A stretch of 64,000 nt of DNA from Glycomyces fuscus. Its GTDB lineage: Bacteria > Actinomycetota > Actinomycetes > Streptosporangiales > Streptosporangiaceae. This document shows positions 33,873-42,929 of the stretch, one piece after another; positions within the stretch are counted from its first letter, which is position 1; every line of letters starts with the position of its first letter. The notes beneath the pieces were generated by a model. That model had not been told where the DNA came from and made no database searches. It saw only the letters and a list, made by a program, of their open reading frames with translations. The position numbers and the translations under genes were made by a program. Where the stretch lies: assembly GCA_002529455.1 (NCBI GenBank), contig NYMS01000060.1, forward strand, positions 124,001 to 188,000. Reading direction: 5' to 3'.

Positions 33873-34841
33873 CTAGTACGACGAGATGTGCACGTGGTCG
33901 TAGTGGTTCTGGGTGTTGCTGCCGCGGTCTTCCATCCACTTCCACTGACGTGACGCGGAGTGCCAGATCTGCTGCTCCCAGATGATGTACTTGATGCCCA
34001 GCCGGTCGGCGTTGTCGATCCCGAACTGGGAGATCTGCGAGCCCAGGGACTGGTTCGCCGCCGAGGGCATGGCGCCGCCCGCGCTCATCATGAAGTCACA
34101 GGCCTGACCCGTGCCGTGGTCGTCGGCGGAGGAGCGCAGGCACATCACCGGGTAGGGGGCGCCGAAGTTCTGCACGATCTCGTCGCGGATCGCCGCCATG
34201 CGCGGCGTGGCCCCGCTCCAGCCCGGACCCTGCGCGCTGGCCGGGATGCTGCCGTTGCCCGGGGTCTCGGGGATCTGCTCCGCCTCGTACTCCTCGATCC
34301 TGGTCTCGACCTCCTCGCGCTCCTCCTCCAGCGTCTCGATGAGCTCCTCGGCCTCGGCCAGCTCGGTCTGGAGCTCCTCGGTGACGAGAGCGGCCTCGTC
34401 CCGCGTCTGGACGAGTTCGGAGATCTGCTCGGACTGGCTCTGCCCGAGGTAGCTCAGGGTCGCCGCGTCGGCGAACATGCTCTCCGGGTCGCTGGAGAAG
34501 ATCACCTGGAACGCGGGGTCGAGGCCGCCGCCGGCCTTGTACTGGGTGGAGGCGATGGTGGACACACCGCTCCTGGAGGCGTCCAGGCGCTCCTCGACCT
34601 CCTCCAGGTCCTGCTCCGCCTTGTCCACGCGGTCCTTGATCTCGTTGAACTGGAGCAGCTCTCCGTCGTAGCTCTCCTCCAGCTCCTCGGCCCGCCGGTT
34701 CAGTTCGTCGATGTCCACCTCGTCGTTGTCCGGCTCCGCCAGCGCCGTTCCGGGCAGGGCGACCATCAGGGTCGCCGCCAGGGCGGTGAGGGACAGAGCG
34801 GCGCGCCTGCCGCGCGCGAATGAGGGAGGAGTGGGTGTCAT
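33873..34841 (-). CDS. Secreted coiled-coil murein-hydrolase-like protein
   Basis: A 322-residue exported protein. Signal peptide residues 1-35 (RRAALSLTALAATLMVALPG then TALA), a long charged coiled coil (about residues 40-190, rich in EELEES/EEVEER heptads), and a C-terminal domain with DDHGTGQACDFM and NHYDHVHIS, which carry the His/Asp/His set of an M15-like metallopeptidase fold (ARB_07466-like C-terminal domain). The layout resembles NlpC/P60- and RipA-like proteins that act at the septum. Start ATG 34841; a candidate promoter lies upstream. Confidence 0.8.
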   Translation of the reverse strand: MTPTPPSFARGRRAALSLTALAATLMVALPGTALAEPDNDEVDIDELNRRAEELEESYDGELLQFNEIKDRVDKAEQDLEEVEERLDASRSGVSTIASTQYKAGGGLDPAFQVIFSSDPESMFADAATLSYLGQSQSEQISELVQTRDEAALVTEELQTELAEAEELIETLEEEREEVETRIEEYEAEQIPETPGNGSIPASAQGPGWSGATPRMAAIRDEIVQNFGAPYPVMCLRSSADDHGTGQACDFMMSAGGAMPSAANQSLGSQISQFGIDNADRLGIKYIIWEQQIWHSASRQWKWMEDRGSNTQNHYDHVHISSY

Positions 34842-34926
34842 GTCTGCTCCGAGGATGGTCCGAGCGCATCCGGTTGGCCTGCGGTGTGTGACGGGGGGCG
34901 CCGCGGCGACGGGAGATACTCAGCAG

Positions 34927-34956
34927 ACCATACGAGATCTTGGCGTTACATGCCTA
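34927..34956 (-). promoter_or_regulatory. Candidate promoter of the coiled-coil murein gene
   Basis: On the minus strand TAGGCA (34956-34951) and TATGGT (34932-34927) are spaced by 18 bases, giving a leader of about 80 bases. No c-di-AMP riboswitch core is visible in it. Confidence 0.45.
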
Positions 34957-35092
34957 GTGCGTTACTCACGTGACTTGGGAGATTGCGCGGGATGTGTCCG
35001 AAGATACCCGGAGCCGGGGACCGAACCGACCCCCGGCCGACCGCGCCCGTCGCCGGGCCGGTGCCCACCCGGGCGGGGGCCGGGGGGAGGCG

Positions 35093-35647
35093 TCAGCTCG
35101 CGCCGCCGAAGGCGCTGGGCAGCCGCACGCCCGCGGGCTCGGGCGACTCGGCCGGCATGAACCAGTCCGAGCGGCGGATGTCGCGCATGGCCCGCTTGCG
35201 CGTCTGCGGGTCCAGCCGCTCGATGTAGAGCATGCCGTCGAGGTGGTCGGTCTCGTGCTGGAGGCAGCGGGCCATCAGCCCGGTGCCCTCCACGGTGACC
35301 GGCTCGTTGCGCAGGTCCACCCCGGTGACGACGGCGCGCTCGGCGCGGGTGGCGGGGTACCACAGCCGGGGGACCGACAGGCAGCCCTCGTCGCCCTCCT
35401 GGACCTCCTCCGACAACTCGGCGATCCGCGGGTTGATCACGTAGCCGATCCGGCCCTCGACGTTGTAGCTGAACACGCGCAGGCCCACGCCGATCTGGTT
35501 GGCGGCCAGGCCCGCGCGCCCGGGGGCCTCGACCGTCTCCAGGAGGTCGTCCACCAGCGCCTCGGTGTGCTTGTCGAACCGGGTGACGGGGGTGGTGGGC
35601 GTGACGAGGACGGGGTCGCCGAAACGGACGATGGGGCGCATGCTCAT
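35093..35647 (-). CDS. def: Peptide deformylase
   Basis: A 184-residue Fe2+/Zn2+ hydrolase removing the N-formyl group from nascent proteins. It has all three motifs: GLAANQIG (about residues 46-53), EGCLSVP (Cys metal ligand, about 86-92) and QHETDHLDG (HExxH, about 128-136). The last 25 residues are variable. ATG 35647 or ATG 35641 (MRPIVRF). Cytoplasmic, ribosome-associated. Confidence 0.95.
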   Translation of the reverse strand: MSMRPIVRFGDPVLVTPTTPVTRFDKHTEALVDDLLETVEAPGRAGLAANQIGVGLRVFSYNVEGRIGYVINPRIAELSEEVQEGDEGCLSVPRLWYPATRAERAVVTGVDLRNEPVTVEGTGLMARCLQHETDHLDGMLYIERLDPQTRKRAMRDIRRSDWFMPAESPEPAGVRLPSAFGGAS

Positions 35648-35768
35648 GTGCCCCAGGGTAGTCGGGAGCGTGCTCCCGGCGGTACGGAAGCGGAGGATCC
35701 GGACCCCGGCGGCCGCTCCGGACGGACCGGTCCGCGGAGGGCCCCCGTCCCCGGCGGGCCCGGAGGGC

Positions 35769-36590
35769 TCAGGCGGCGGCCAGGCCGGGGCGCAGGGCGT
35801 CGTCCAGCACCATCTCGATGTAGTCCAGGGCGGCCCTGCGCCGGGCCAGCGCGTTCTCGTACAGGGAGGGCACGCTGGCGTTGCGGCGTACGCGCAGGCA
35901 CTCGTTGACGATGCGCTGCCACCGGTCGGGGAAGGCGTGCAGGGCGTAGGTGCCCGCGCCGGTCTTGGAGGTGATCTCCCCGGTCTTGAGGGTGAAGTGC
36001 AGGCGGCTGACGCTCAGCACGCTCCAGGAGGGGGCCAGGGAGCCCAGCACGGCCAGGCCGCGCGGCGTGACCAGGCGGCCCGCCTTCTCGCGCCAGCGCC
36101 GCCACTGCTCGTCCAGGGAGCCCAGCGACCAGGCGCGCAGGCTCTCGGGCTCGTCCCACACGTCCAGTTCGAGCGGGTGCGGGCCGCGTACGGTCACGCC
36201 GTGCTCGGCGAGGATGTGCCACGTGACGGGGTTGACGTCGGCGCCGGCCCGGTTGCGGAACCGGCCGCCGATCACCGAGGCGACCGGGCCGCAGGCCGCG
36301 GGGTCGCGGGTGAGGTCGTCCCAGGTGACGTGGATGCCGTTGAACTGGGGGCCGGTGGCGGCGGCGCGGGTGCGCGCGTGGACGCTTCGCAGCAGCTCCA
36401 GCTCGCGCCTGTCGGGCGCGTGACCGGTGACGACGACGAAGTCGACGTCGCTGGTGTGGGGGCGGAAGTCGCCGAGGGCGACCGAACCGGTCAGGTAGAG
36501 GCCTTCGACCAGGCCGGGGACCTCCTGGTCGGCGTGCGCGAGAAAGGTCTGGGCCAGCGTCTGCACCCGAGGGTGGACGGCCATGCTCAC
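35769..36590 (-). CDS. AadA-like nucleotidyltransferase (DUF4111)
   Basis: A 273-residue protein with the nucleotidyltransferase motif TGSVALGDFRPHTSDVDF (GS-x-DxD, about residues 34-51) and a C-terminal helical DUF4111 domain, as in streptomycin/spectinomycin 3''-adenylyltransferases. It could modify an aminoglycoside or another small molecule; resistance activity is not shown by sequence. Start ATG 36590. Confidence 0.82.
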   Translation of the reverse strand: MSMAVHPRVQTLAQTFLAHADQEVPGLVEGLYLTGSVALGDFRPHTSDVDFVVVTGHAPDRRELELLRSVHARTRAAATGPQFNGIHVTWDDLTRDPAACGPVASVIGGRFRNRAGADVNPVTWHILAEHGVTVRGPHPLELDVWDEPESLRAWSLGSLDEQWRRWREKAGRLVTPRGLAVLGSLAPSWSVLSVSRLHFTLKTGEITSKTGAGTYALHAFPDRWQRIVNECLRVRRNASVPSLYENALARRRAALDYIEMVLDDALRPGLAAA

Positions 36591-37229
36591 TCCAGTCTGG
36601 ATGGTTCGGTGCGGATCTCGGGGCCGCGGCCCGTGCCGGAGGTGGGGCGTCCGGTCGGGCGGTGGCCCGGAGCGCTCCCGCGGCGGCTACCGCCTGCCTG
36701 CGGGTGAACGCTCCATCTGTACCAAGTGTGAGCGGGTCGAGGGGGTCATGGCAAGTGATCACGCCGGACCCGCGTCCTGTCTCCCCACGTCAGGTGGTGT
36801 GCGGCTATGGAGGCTTGGGGGAGTGCGCACCCTTGACAGGAGAGGGGCTGGTGTGCAAAGGGCCCTCGCGCGCGTGCGGGGCGGCGGGACGGGACGGCGC
36901 CCCGCACGCGCGGATTCCGGCCGGAAACGGCGGCCTCCGCGGAGAAGCGAAAATCCGCGTCCTGTCAGGCAGGGGGCCTGCCGCACATTCCGCGGCACGT
37001 GCATCCGCACCTGGCGAATGCATGGGAAAAGCTTTGCTGGGTATTTCTCTAGAGAGGTTCCGGGCGAAAGCGGTCGCTTTTCCGTCCGGGAATGGGATGT
37101 GGTGTCCGCCATGTTCCGCCGGCGGGTGGACGGCGGGGCGGGGAGAGGAGGGCGGTTCGTCAGGACAGGTGGAGGCTTTCGCCCTTGTGGGTCTCCAGGA
37201 TAGTCCTCTTCCGCGGCCGGAGTCCGTGA

Positions 37230-37272
37230 GGCGCACACCACTCTCCAAAGAAGTGGACACGCCCTGATTTTT
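37230..37272 (+). terminator. Rho-independent terminator-like hairpin with T-run
   Basis: GGCG (37230-37233) and CCACT pair with AGTGG and CGCC (37260-37263), followed by CTGATTTTT. It is unusual in having a real T-tract in this GC-rich window, although no annotated gene precedes it on the plus strand. Confidence 0.5.
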
Positions 37273-37302
37273 CGGCGATTGTTATGGTTCACGCAGACCT
37301 CC

Positions 37303-37318
37303 GGTGGTCATAACCACC
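37303..37318. promoter_or_regulatory. Inverted repeat upstream of the CbiX-like gene
   Basis: GGTGGT-CATA-ACCACC, perfect 6-base arms, 118 bases before the ATG. A related GTTATGG occurs at 37281. It lies in an AT-rich, promoter-like stretch. Possible operator for a metal or sulfur regulator, which is a guess. Confidence 0.35.
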
Positions 37319-37436
37319 ACAGCCATTGTTCGCTTTTTTCCTCCGCGTAACACGACAGAACCCCCGCGAAACTGAGCCGCTTTACGCTCGGCGGGCAAGG
37401 GCAGTTCTCCCCACGGATGTACCGAAGGAGCCGTGC

Positions 37437-38114
37437 ATGGTCCCGACGATGGTCCTCGTAGCCGACGACTCGCGTGACACCCACCACCGGGAAGCCCTGT
37501 GGGGCCTGGCCGAGGCGGTGGCCGGCAGGGGAGAGGTGCCGGTGACCCCGGCCTTCGGCAACCCCGACTCCGTCGCCGCCACCGTCCGTTCCGTCCGGGG
37601 GCCGAAGGTGGTCGTCCCCGCGTTCGTCGCGGGCGGCGACGTCGCCAGCGCCCACCTGCTCTCCCGGCTCGACCTCGGCCGCATGAGCGACTCCTGCCAG
37701 ACCCCGCCCCTGGGCGCGGTCCCGTCCATCGTCGCCGACCTCGCCGGACGGCTGTCCGACTCCGGCTGGGGTCCGTCCGACGGCGTGGTCCTGGCCGCCG
37801 ACGGCACCACCGGCGCCGAGGAGCGCCAGGCCGTCATGGACGTGGCGCGCATGCTCAGCCGCCGCCTCGACTCCCCGGTCCAGGTGGGCTACCTGCGCAC
37901 CTGGGCGCCGTCGGTGTCCGACGCCGTCGACCGGCTGCGCCGCCACGGCCACGACAACGTCGCCGTCGCCGCGTGGCGGCTGGTGGACGGCCCCGACTTC
38001 GACCTGCTGCGGGGCCTGGACGTCACCGCGATCACCGAGCCCCTGTGGCCCTCCGAACTGGTGGTGGACACCCTCCTCGCCCAGCACCGGGCGGTCAGGG
38101 GGCGCCTGGCCTGA
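37437..38114 (+). CDS. CbiX/SirB-like protein lacking usual catalytic histidines
   Basis: A 225-residue two-domain protein of the sirohydrochlorin chelatase type. The segments VLVADDSRDTHHREAL and VVVPAFVAGGDVASAHLL align with the family's GHGSRxxR and PxFLxxGxHVxxDI blocks, but both metal-coordinating His positions are changed (AHGS to ADDS; GxH to GGD). The second half (GVVLAADGTTGAEER, AVAAWRLV) keeps the fold. It may be an alternative chelatase or a non-catalytic relative; no sulfite-reductase or cobalamin genes are adjacent. ATG 37437 with GAAGGAG seven bases upstream is clearly the start. Confidence 0.72.
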   Translation: MVPTMVLVADDSRDTHHREALWGLAEAVAGRGEVPVTPAFGNPDSVAATVRSVRGPKVVVPAFVAGGDVASAHLLSRLDLGRMSDSCQTPPLGAVPSIVADLAGRLSDSGWGPSDGVVLAADGTTGAEERQAVMDVARMLSRRLDSPVQVGYLRTWAPSVSDAVDRLRRHGHDNVAVAAWRLVDGPDFDLLRGLDVTAITEPLWPSELVVDTLLAQHRAVRGRLA

Positions 38115-38120
38115 GCGCAC

Positions 38121-38136
38121 CGGCCCCGACGGGCCG
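38121..38136 (+). terminator. Small hairpin after the CbiX-like gene
   Basis: CGGCCC-CGAC-GGGCCG, six bases past the stop. A weak terminator candidate. The rest of the 365-base gap to the APH(6)-like gene (38115-38479) shows no gene. Confidence 0.35.
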
Positions 38137-38467
38137 ACACCGAGGGTGACTCCGCCGACCGCACGGGTGATCGGAGGAGTTCGGGGCGCCGCGGTGCCGT
38201 TACCGGGAGCGCGCGGGTGGGTATGGGGCAAGCGGGCGGGAACTCCCCGCACCCACAAACGCGGTATCCGTGCCGCGCCGCCTCCCGCACGGCGCGGCGG
38301 CGACCGGACGCGACCCCGCCGGCGGCCCCGTACACCCCGCCGGTGCGGAGGATTCCCCGCGACCGGTCCGGGCCCCGGACAGCGCCCGCGCGGCGCGGAC
38401 CGCCCGGTCCGCGGCTCCGCCGACCCTGGAGGGACCCGACCCGAACCGTCATCGACGCGAGCGAACC

Positions 38468-38473
38468 TAAGGT
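38468..38473 (+). promoter_or_regulatory. -10 element of a likely leaderless transcript (APH(6)-like gene)
   Basis: TAAGGT ends six bases before the ATG at 38480, the spacing expected when transcription starts at the start codon. No good -35 is seen. Confidence 0.45.
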
Positions 38474-38479
38474 GGATGT

Positions 38480-39409
38480 ATGAACGACGTCACAGCGCAG
38501 TTCGTCGATGACCGGCAGCGTCGGCGTCTGGAACGGCGCTTCGGCAGCCACGTCGGCGACTGGCTGACCGAACTCCCGGCGATCGTCGGGAAGATCGCCT
38601 CCCAGTGGGGGCTGACCGTCGAGGGGCCGGCTCCCCACGGCCGGACCTCCGTCGTCGTCTTCGTCGTCCGCCCCGACGGCGACCGCGGGGTCCTCAAGCT
38701 CTCCCCGGACACCGGCCTGGCCGCGTCCGAGGCGCGGGTGCTGCGGATGTGGGAGGCCTCCGGGCGCGTGCCCCGCGTCTGGGAGGTCGACCGCGAGCGG
38801 GGCGCCATCCTCATGGAGCGGATCGACGGCGACACCGTCGCGGAGGGCGGAGTGGTGCCGCCGATGGAGACCGTCGGCGCGCTCGTCTCCCAGCTGCACT
38901 CCGTCGAGGTGCCCCGGCGGGAACTGTTCGAACTGCGTCCGCTGACCTCGCGGGTGCAGTTCATCTTCGACCTGTGGAACCGGGAGCGCGCCGAGGGGCC
39001 CGCCGCCGAGGTGGTGTCGGCGTCCGCCATGCACCAGGGGTTCTGCCGGGCCCGCGACCTGGCCAACGGGACGGTGGACGTGGTGCCCGTGCACGGGGAC
39101 CTGCACCCGGGCAACGTCATCGACGGCGGCCGGCGCGGGCTGGTGGCCGTCGACCCGCGCGCCTGCCTGGGCGACGCGGCGGTCGACGCCGTGGACTGGG
39201 CCCTGTGGAAGGCCACCAGCCTGCCCGAGGTGGTGCAGCGCGTGGACACGCTCTCCGGGGTCCTCGGGGTGGACGGCGACCGGATGATGGCGTGGGTGCG
39301 CGCGTTCGCGCCCTGCCTCGCGGTGGCCAAGGCCAACCGCGGCCACGGCGGCACCGACGAGTTCGACATGCTCATCGAGCTCTCGGAGGGGGAGGCCTTC
39401 GTCCGGTGA
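38480..39409 (+). CDS. APH(6)-like aminoglycoside/streptomycin phosphotransferase family
   Basis: A 309-residue kinase-fold protein. The Brenner motif PVHGDLHPGNVI (catalytic Asp, about residues 209-220) and the metal motif VAVDPRACLGDAAVD match the APH(6)/hydroxyurea-kinase family (PF04655). The N-lobe has VVVFVVRPDGDRGVLKLS with the ATP-binding Lys. Members phosphorylate streptomycin at the 6-OH, but environmental homologues often have unknown substrates. Start ATG 38480, probably leaderless. Confidence 0.85.
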   Translation: MNDVTAQFVDDRQRRRLERRFGSHVGDWLTELPAIVGKIASQWGLTVEGPAPHGRTSVVVFVVRPDGDRGVLKLSPDTGLAASEARVLRMWEASGRVPRVWEVDRERGAILMERIDGDTVAEGGVVPPMETVGALVSQLHSVEVPRRELFELRPLTSRVQFIFDLWNRERAEGPAAEVVSASAMHQGFCRARDLANGTVDVVPVHGDLHPGNVIDGGRRGLVAVDPRACLGDAAVDAVDWALWKATSLPEVVQRVDTLSGVLGVDGDRMMAWVRAFAPCLAVAKANRGHGGTDEFDMLIELSEGEAFVR

Positions 39410-39450
39410 CCCGCGCCCGCGGCTGACCGCCCCGGCGGGCGCCGGCGGGA

Positions 39451-40146
39451 TCAGTCCCCCGGCTGCGCCGAGCCGGCCCTCTCGAAGCGGTAACCCCGGC
39501 CCGCCTCCGTGATCAGGTACCGCGGGCGCGCCGGGTCGGGCTCCAGTTTGCGGCGCAGCTGCGCCATGTACACCCGCAGGTAGTTGGTCTCGCTCTGGTA
39601 GGCCGGACCCCACACGTCGTGCAGCAGCTGGCGCTGGCTGACCAGCTGGCCCGCGTGCCGGGCCAGGATCTCCAGGATGTGCCACTCCGTCGGGGTCAGC
39701 CGGACCTCCTCGCCCTCCCGCAGCACCCGCTTGGCGCCCAGGTCCACGGTGAAGGAGGGCGTGCGCACCACCGGGGCCTCGTCGACGCGCACCGACCGCC
39801 GCTCCGCCGCGCGCATGCGGGCCAGCAGCTCGTCCATCCCGAACGGCTTGGTGACGTAGTCGTCGGCGCCCGAGTCCAGGCAGCGCACCTTCTCCCCGGC
39901 GGAGTGCCGCGCCGACAGCACGATGATCGGCACCTGCGACCACCCGCGCAGCCGCTGTATGACCTCCATGCCCTCCATGTCGGGCAGCCCCAGGTCGAGC
40001 AGGACCACGTCGGGGTGGTTGTCCGCGGCCAGGCGCAGCGCGGACGCCCCGTCGGCCGCGGTGTCCACGTCGTGCCCGCGCGCCCGCAGGTTGATCCGCA
40101 TCGCCCGGATGATCTGCATGTCGTCGTCAACGACCAGGACCCGCAT
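39451..40146 (-). CDS. kdpE: KdpE-type response regulator
   Basis: A 231-residue OmpR/PhoB-class regulator: receiver domain (RVLVVDDD, phosphoacceptor Asp in VVLLDLGLP, Lys in YVTKPFG) and a C-terminal winged helix (LTPTEWHILEILARHAGQLV to YITEAGRGYRFE). Its start ATG 40146 overlaps the KdpD stop by 20 bases. It normally activates the kdpFABC K+ pump; that operon is not in this window, so the pair is an orphan here. Confidence 0.92.
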   Translation of the reverse strand: MRVLVVDDDMQIIRAMRINLRARGHDVDTAADGASALRLAADNHPDVVLLDLGLPDMEGMEVIQRLRGWSQVPIIVLSARHSAGEKVRCLDSGADDYVTKPFGMDELLARMRAAERRSVRVDEAPVVRTPSFTVDLGAKRVLREGEEVRLTPTEWHILEILARHAGQLVSQRQLLHDVWGPAYQSETNYLRVYMAQLRRKLEPDPARPRYLITEAGRGYRFERAGSAQPGD

Positions 40147-42679
40147 CGGTTCCCTTCCCGTCCCCGGCGTCCGCCTCGCTCTTCTCCACGGCACGGAGCG
40201 TGAAGACCATGGTCAGACCGCCCCCGGGGGTGTCCTCGGGGTCGAGTCTGCCGTGCATCGCCTCAACGAAACCACGCGCGACCGCCAGCCCCAGACCCAC
40301 CCCCGTGCCCTGGGGGGCGTCGCCCAGGCGCTGGAAGGCCTCGAACATGCGCTGCTTGCCCTCGTCGGAGACCCCCGGGCCGCGGTCCACCACGCGCAGC
40401 TGGACGCTGCCGCCGTGCGCGCTCGCCGAGACCAGCACCGGCAGGTGCGGGTCCGGGTTGTACCGGACCGCGTTGGAGACCACGTTGGCCACCGCCCGCT
40501 CCAGCAGCCCGGCGTCGGCCCGGACGCGGGGGAGGTGGTCGGGCACGTCCACCACGACCGCCTCGTGCGGCAGCCCCAGCAGAGTGACGGGCACGACCTC
40601 CTCCAGGCCCACCGCGCGCAGCTTGGGGCGCACGTTGTCGGTGTGCACCCGGCTCATGTCCAGCAGGTTGTCGATCAGCCGGTTGAGCCGGTCGGTGGAC
40701 TCCTCCACCGTCTCCAACAGGTCCTCGCGGTCCTCGTCGGTGAGGGTGATGTCGGTGGCGCGCAGGCTCGACAGGCTCGCCTTGATCGAGGTCAGCGGGG
40801 TGCGCAGGTCGTGCGAGACCGCGGCCAGCAGTGCCGTGCGGATGCGGTTGCCCGCCACCTGGCCGCGCGCCTCGGCCGCGTCCCACTCCAGCCTCTGGTG
40901 CTCCAGGGCGATGCCGATGTGCGCGGCGAACGCCCGCAGCACCCCCCGGTCCGCGGCGGGCAGCACCCGGCCGCGCAGCGCCAGCGCCAGGTTGTCGGAG
41001 ATCGAGACCAGGACGTCCGACTCGTCGGGGGACTCACACGCCGGGGCGCCGACGCTGTGCGCCGCCCGCCAGCGCTCGTCGTCCAGCCGCTCCAGCAGGG
41101 TCGCCGACCGCTGTCCGAAGGTCTCCCGGATCCGCCGCAGCAGGGCCTGGAGGGGCTCCTTGCCCGCCAGGACGCTGCTGGCCAGCAGCGTCACCGCGTC
41201 GGCCTCGGCCCGGGCGCGCGCCGCCTGCGCCGACCGCCGCGCCGCCATCTCCACCACGATCGCCACCAGCGCTCCCACCAGGGCGAACGCGGTCAGCGCC
41301 AGCACGTTGTCCAGCGACACCGGCGGCCGGCCGTGCAGCGGGGACAGCAGCACGGTGAGCAGCGCCGAGCTCCACAGCGCCGACACCAGGGCGGGGCGCA
41401 GGCCGCCCACCGCGGCGGTGGCCACGGTGGCCAGCAGCAGGAGCATGGCGTCGGAGGCCGCGCCCACGTCCTCGAACAGGGGCAGCGCCATCACCAGCGA
41501 CAGCAGGGTGGGCGCCAGCAGCGCCAGCGACCAGCCGGTCACCCTGCGGTGCTCGCCCAGCCCCCGGCCGGGCTGCGGCAGCGGCCACCGCCCGCTGCCC
41601 ACCCGCTCGTGGGTGACGATGTGCACGTCGATGTCCCCCGACTCGCGCGCCACGATCGCCCCGACCCCGGGGCCGAACACGTACTGCCAGGTGCGGCGGC
41701 GCGAGGACCCCAGCACGATCTGGGTGGCCTGCACGCCCCGCGCGAACTCCAGCAGCCCGGTCGGCACGTCGTTGCCGACCACCTGGTGGTAGGTGCCGCC
41801 CAGCTCGGCGAGCAGCCTGCGCTGCCGCAGCAGGTCGTCGGTGGGCGCCTGCGCCATGCCGTTGGGCGGCACCACGTGCACCGCCAGCAGGTGGCTGGGC
41901 TGGGGGTGGCCGCCCCGCGAGCGGGCGGCCACACGGGCGGCCCGCCGGATCAGCGTCTCGCCCTCGGGGCCGCCGGTGAGCGCCACCACGACCCGTTCCC
42001 GGGCCTCCCAGGTCCGCCGGATCTCGTGCTCGCCGCGGTAGCGGGCCAGGCTCTCCTCCACCCGGTCGGCGGTCCACAGCAGCGCCAGCTCGCGCAGCGC
42101 CGCCAGGTTGCCCTCCCGGTAGTAGTCGGCCAGGGCGGCGTCCACGCGCTCGGCAGGATGGATGTCGCCGCGGGCCATCCTGCGGCGCAGCTCCTGGGGG
42201 GTGACGTCCACGAGTTCGACCTCCGCGGCGCGGCGCACCACGTGGTCGGGGACGGTCTGCTCGGGGCGCACGCCGGTGATCTGGTGGACCACGTCGTTGA
42301 GGGACTCCAGCTGGTGGATGCCCACGGTCGACAGGACGTCGACGCCCGCCTCCAGCAGCTCCTCCACGTCCTGCCAGCGGGTGGGGTTGGGCGAGCCGGG
42401 CGCGTTGGCGCGCGCGAGGTCGTCGACCAGCGCCGTCTTCGGGGCGCGCGCGATCACGGCCGCGGTGTCCACGGAGCCGGAGGGGAGCGGAGGGATCCGT
42501 TCCAGTCCCTCCAGGAGAGCGCAGGTCCGCACGCGGCGGTGGGTGTGGACGGCGGCGACCACGACGTCGGTGCCGCGTTCGGTCCGGCGCCGGGCCTCGG
42601 CCAGGGCGTTGTGCGTGGTGCCGACACCGGGGGCCGAACCCAGGTAGATGCGGAGCTTTCCTCGTGCCACGGCATCCAT
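40127..42679 (-). CDS. kdpD: KdpD-type K+/turgor sensor histidine kinase
   Basis: An 850-residue sensor. The KdpD N-domain (residues 5-215) is followed by a universal-stress-like domain (VLGSSRRRTWQYVFGPGVG) that binds c-di-AMP in some species, four helices (about residues 385-480), a GAF-like segment, and the kinase core with H-box AVSHDLRTPLTSIKASL and G-boxes (DRGPGVSDEG, GVGLGLAVARGF). The Walker A of the N-domain reads GSAPGVGTTHNAL: Thr21 stands where Lys is normal, so ATP binding there is doubtful. ATG 42679. Confidence 0.92.
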   Translation of the reverse strand: MDAVARGKLRIYLGSAPGVGTTHNALAEARRRTERGTDVVVAAVHTHRRVRTCALLEGLERIPPLPSGSVDTAAVIARAPKTALVDDLARANAPGSPNPTRWQDVEELLEAGVDVLSTVGIHQLESLNDVVHQITGVRPEQTVPDHVVRRAAEVELVDVTPQELRRRMARGDIHPAERVDAALADYYREGNLAALRELALLWTADRVEESLARYRGEHEIRRTWEARERVVVALTGGPEGETLIRRAARVAARSRGGHPQPSHLLAVHVVPPNGMAQAPTDDLLRQRRLLAELGGTYHQVVGNDVPTGLLEFARGVQATQIVLGSSRRRTWQYVFGPGVGAIVARESGDIDVHIVTHERVGSGRWPLPQPGRGLGEHRRVTGWSLALLAPTLLSLVMALPLFEDVGAASDAMLLLLATVATAAVGGLRPALVSALWSSALLTVLLSPLHGRPPVSLDNVLALTAFALVGALVAIVVEMAARRSAQAARARAEADAVTLLASSVLAGKEPLQALLRRIRETFGQRSATLLERLDDERWRAAHSVGAPACESPDESDVLVSISDNLALALRGRVLPAADRGVLRAFAAHIGIALEHQRLEWDAAEARGQVAGNRIRTALLAAVSHDLRTPLTSIKASLSSLRATDITLTDEDREDLLETVEESTDRLNRLIDNLLDMSRVHTDNVRPKLRAVGLEEVVPVTLLGLPHEAVVVDVPDHLPRVRADAGLLERAVANVVSNAVRYNPDPHLPVLVSASAHGGSVQLRVVDRGPGVSDEGKQRMFEAFQRLGDAPQGTGVGLGLAVARGFVEAMHGRLDPEDTPGGGLTMVFTLRAVEKSEADAGDGKGTDAGPGR

Positions 42680-42929
42680 TGTCGGGGCACCGGAGGGCCG
42701 CCGCGGCCGGTTCGGCGGTCTCCCGGGCGCGCGGTGCCGGGTGGGACCGGTCACCGCCCCGGGTATGGCGGAACGGTCCGGGTCGGGAATACTCGGGGTG
42801 ACATCCCGACGCACACGCCCGGGCGTCCCACGCGGGGCGGGGGCGGAGCCCGGCCGCCGCGCGCGGCCGACGAGCACTGGTGAGGAGGCGCGGCGTCCGT
42901 CCGCCGGACGGGTCCACGCCGCGGAGCCG

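Larger units (their letters stand above)
36591..37436. other. Gene-free region with possible noncoding transcript
   Basis: 846 bases without a credible gene: the open frames lack domains and cover each other. The part at 36990-37110 is lower in GC and contains CTCTAGAG. A TTGACA hexamer occurs at 36833-36838 on the plus strand and a hairpin plus T-run ends at 37272, so a plus-strand RNA of about 400 bases is conceivable. Downstream of that lies an inverted repeat near the chelatase-like gene. Confidence 0.35.

Noticed and set aside
34842..34980. c-di-AMP (ydaO) riboswitch before the murein-hydrolase-like gene
   Set aside because: Such riboswitches often precede similar genes, but the conserved core sequences are absent and the leader is only about 80 bases.
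36583..37292. Open frames of 130-206 codons in both strands of the gene-free region
   Set aside because: No ribosome site with coding-like sequence, no domain, and frames overlap on both strands with equal quality.
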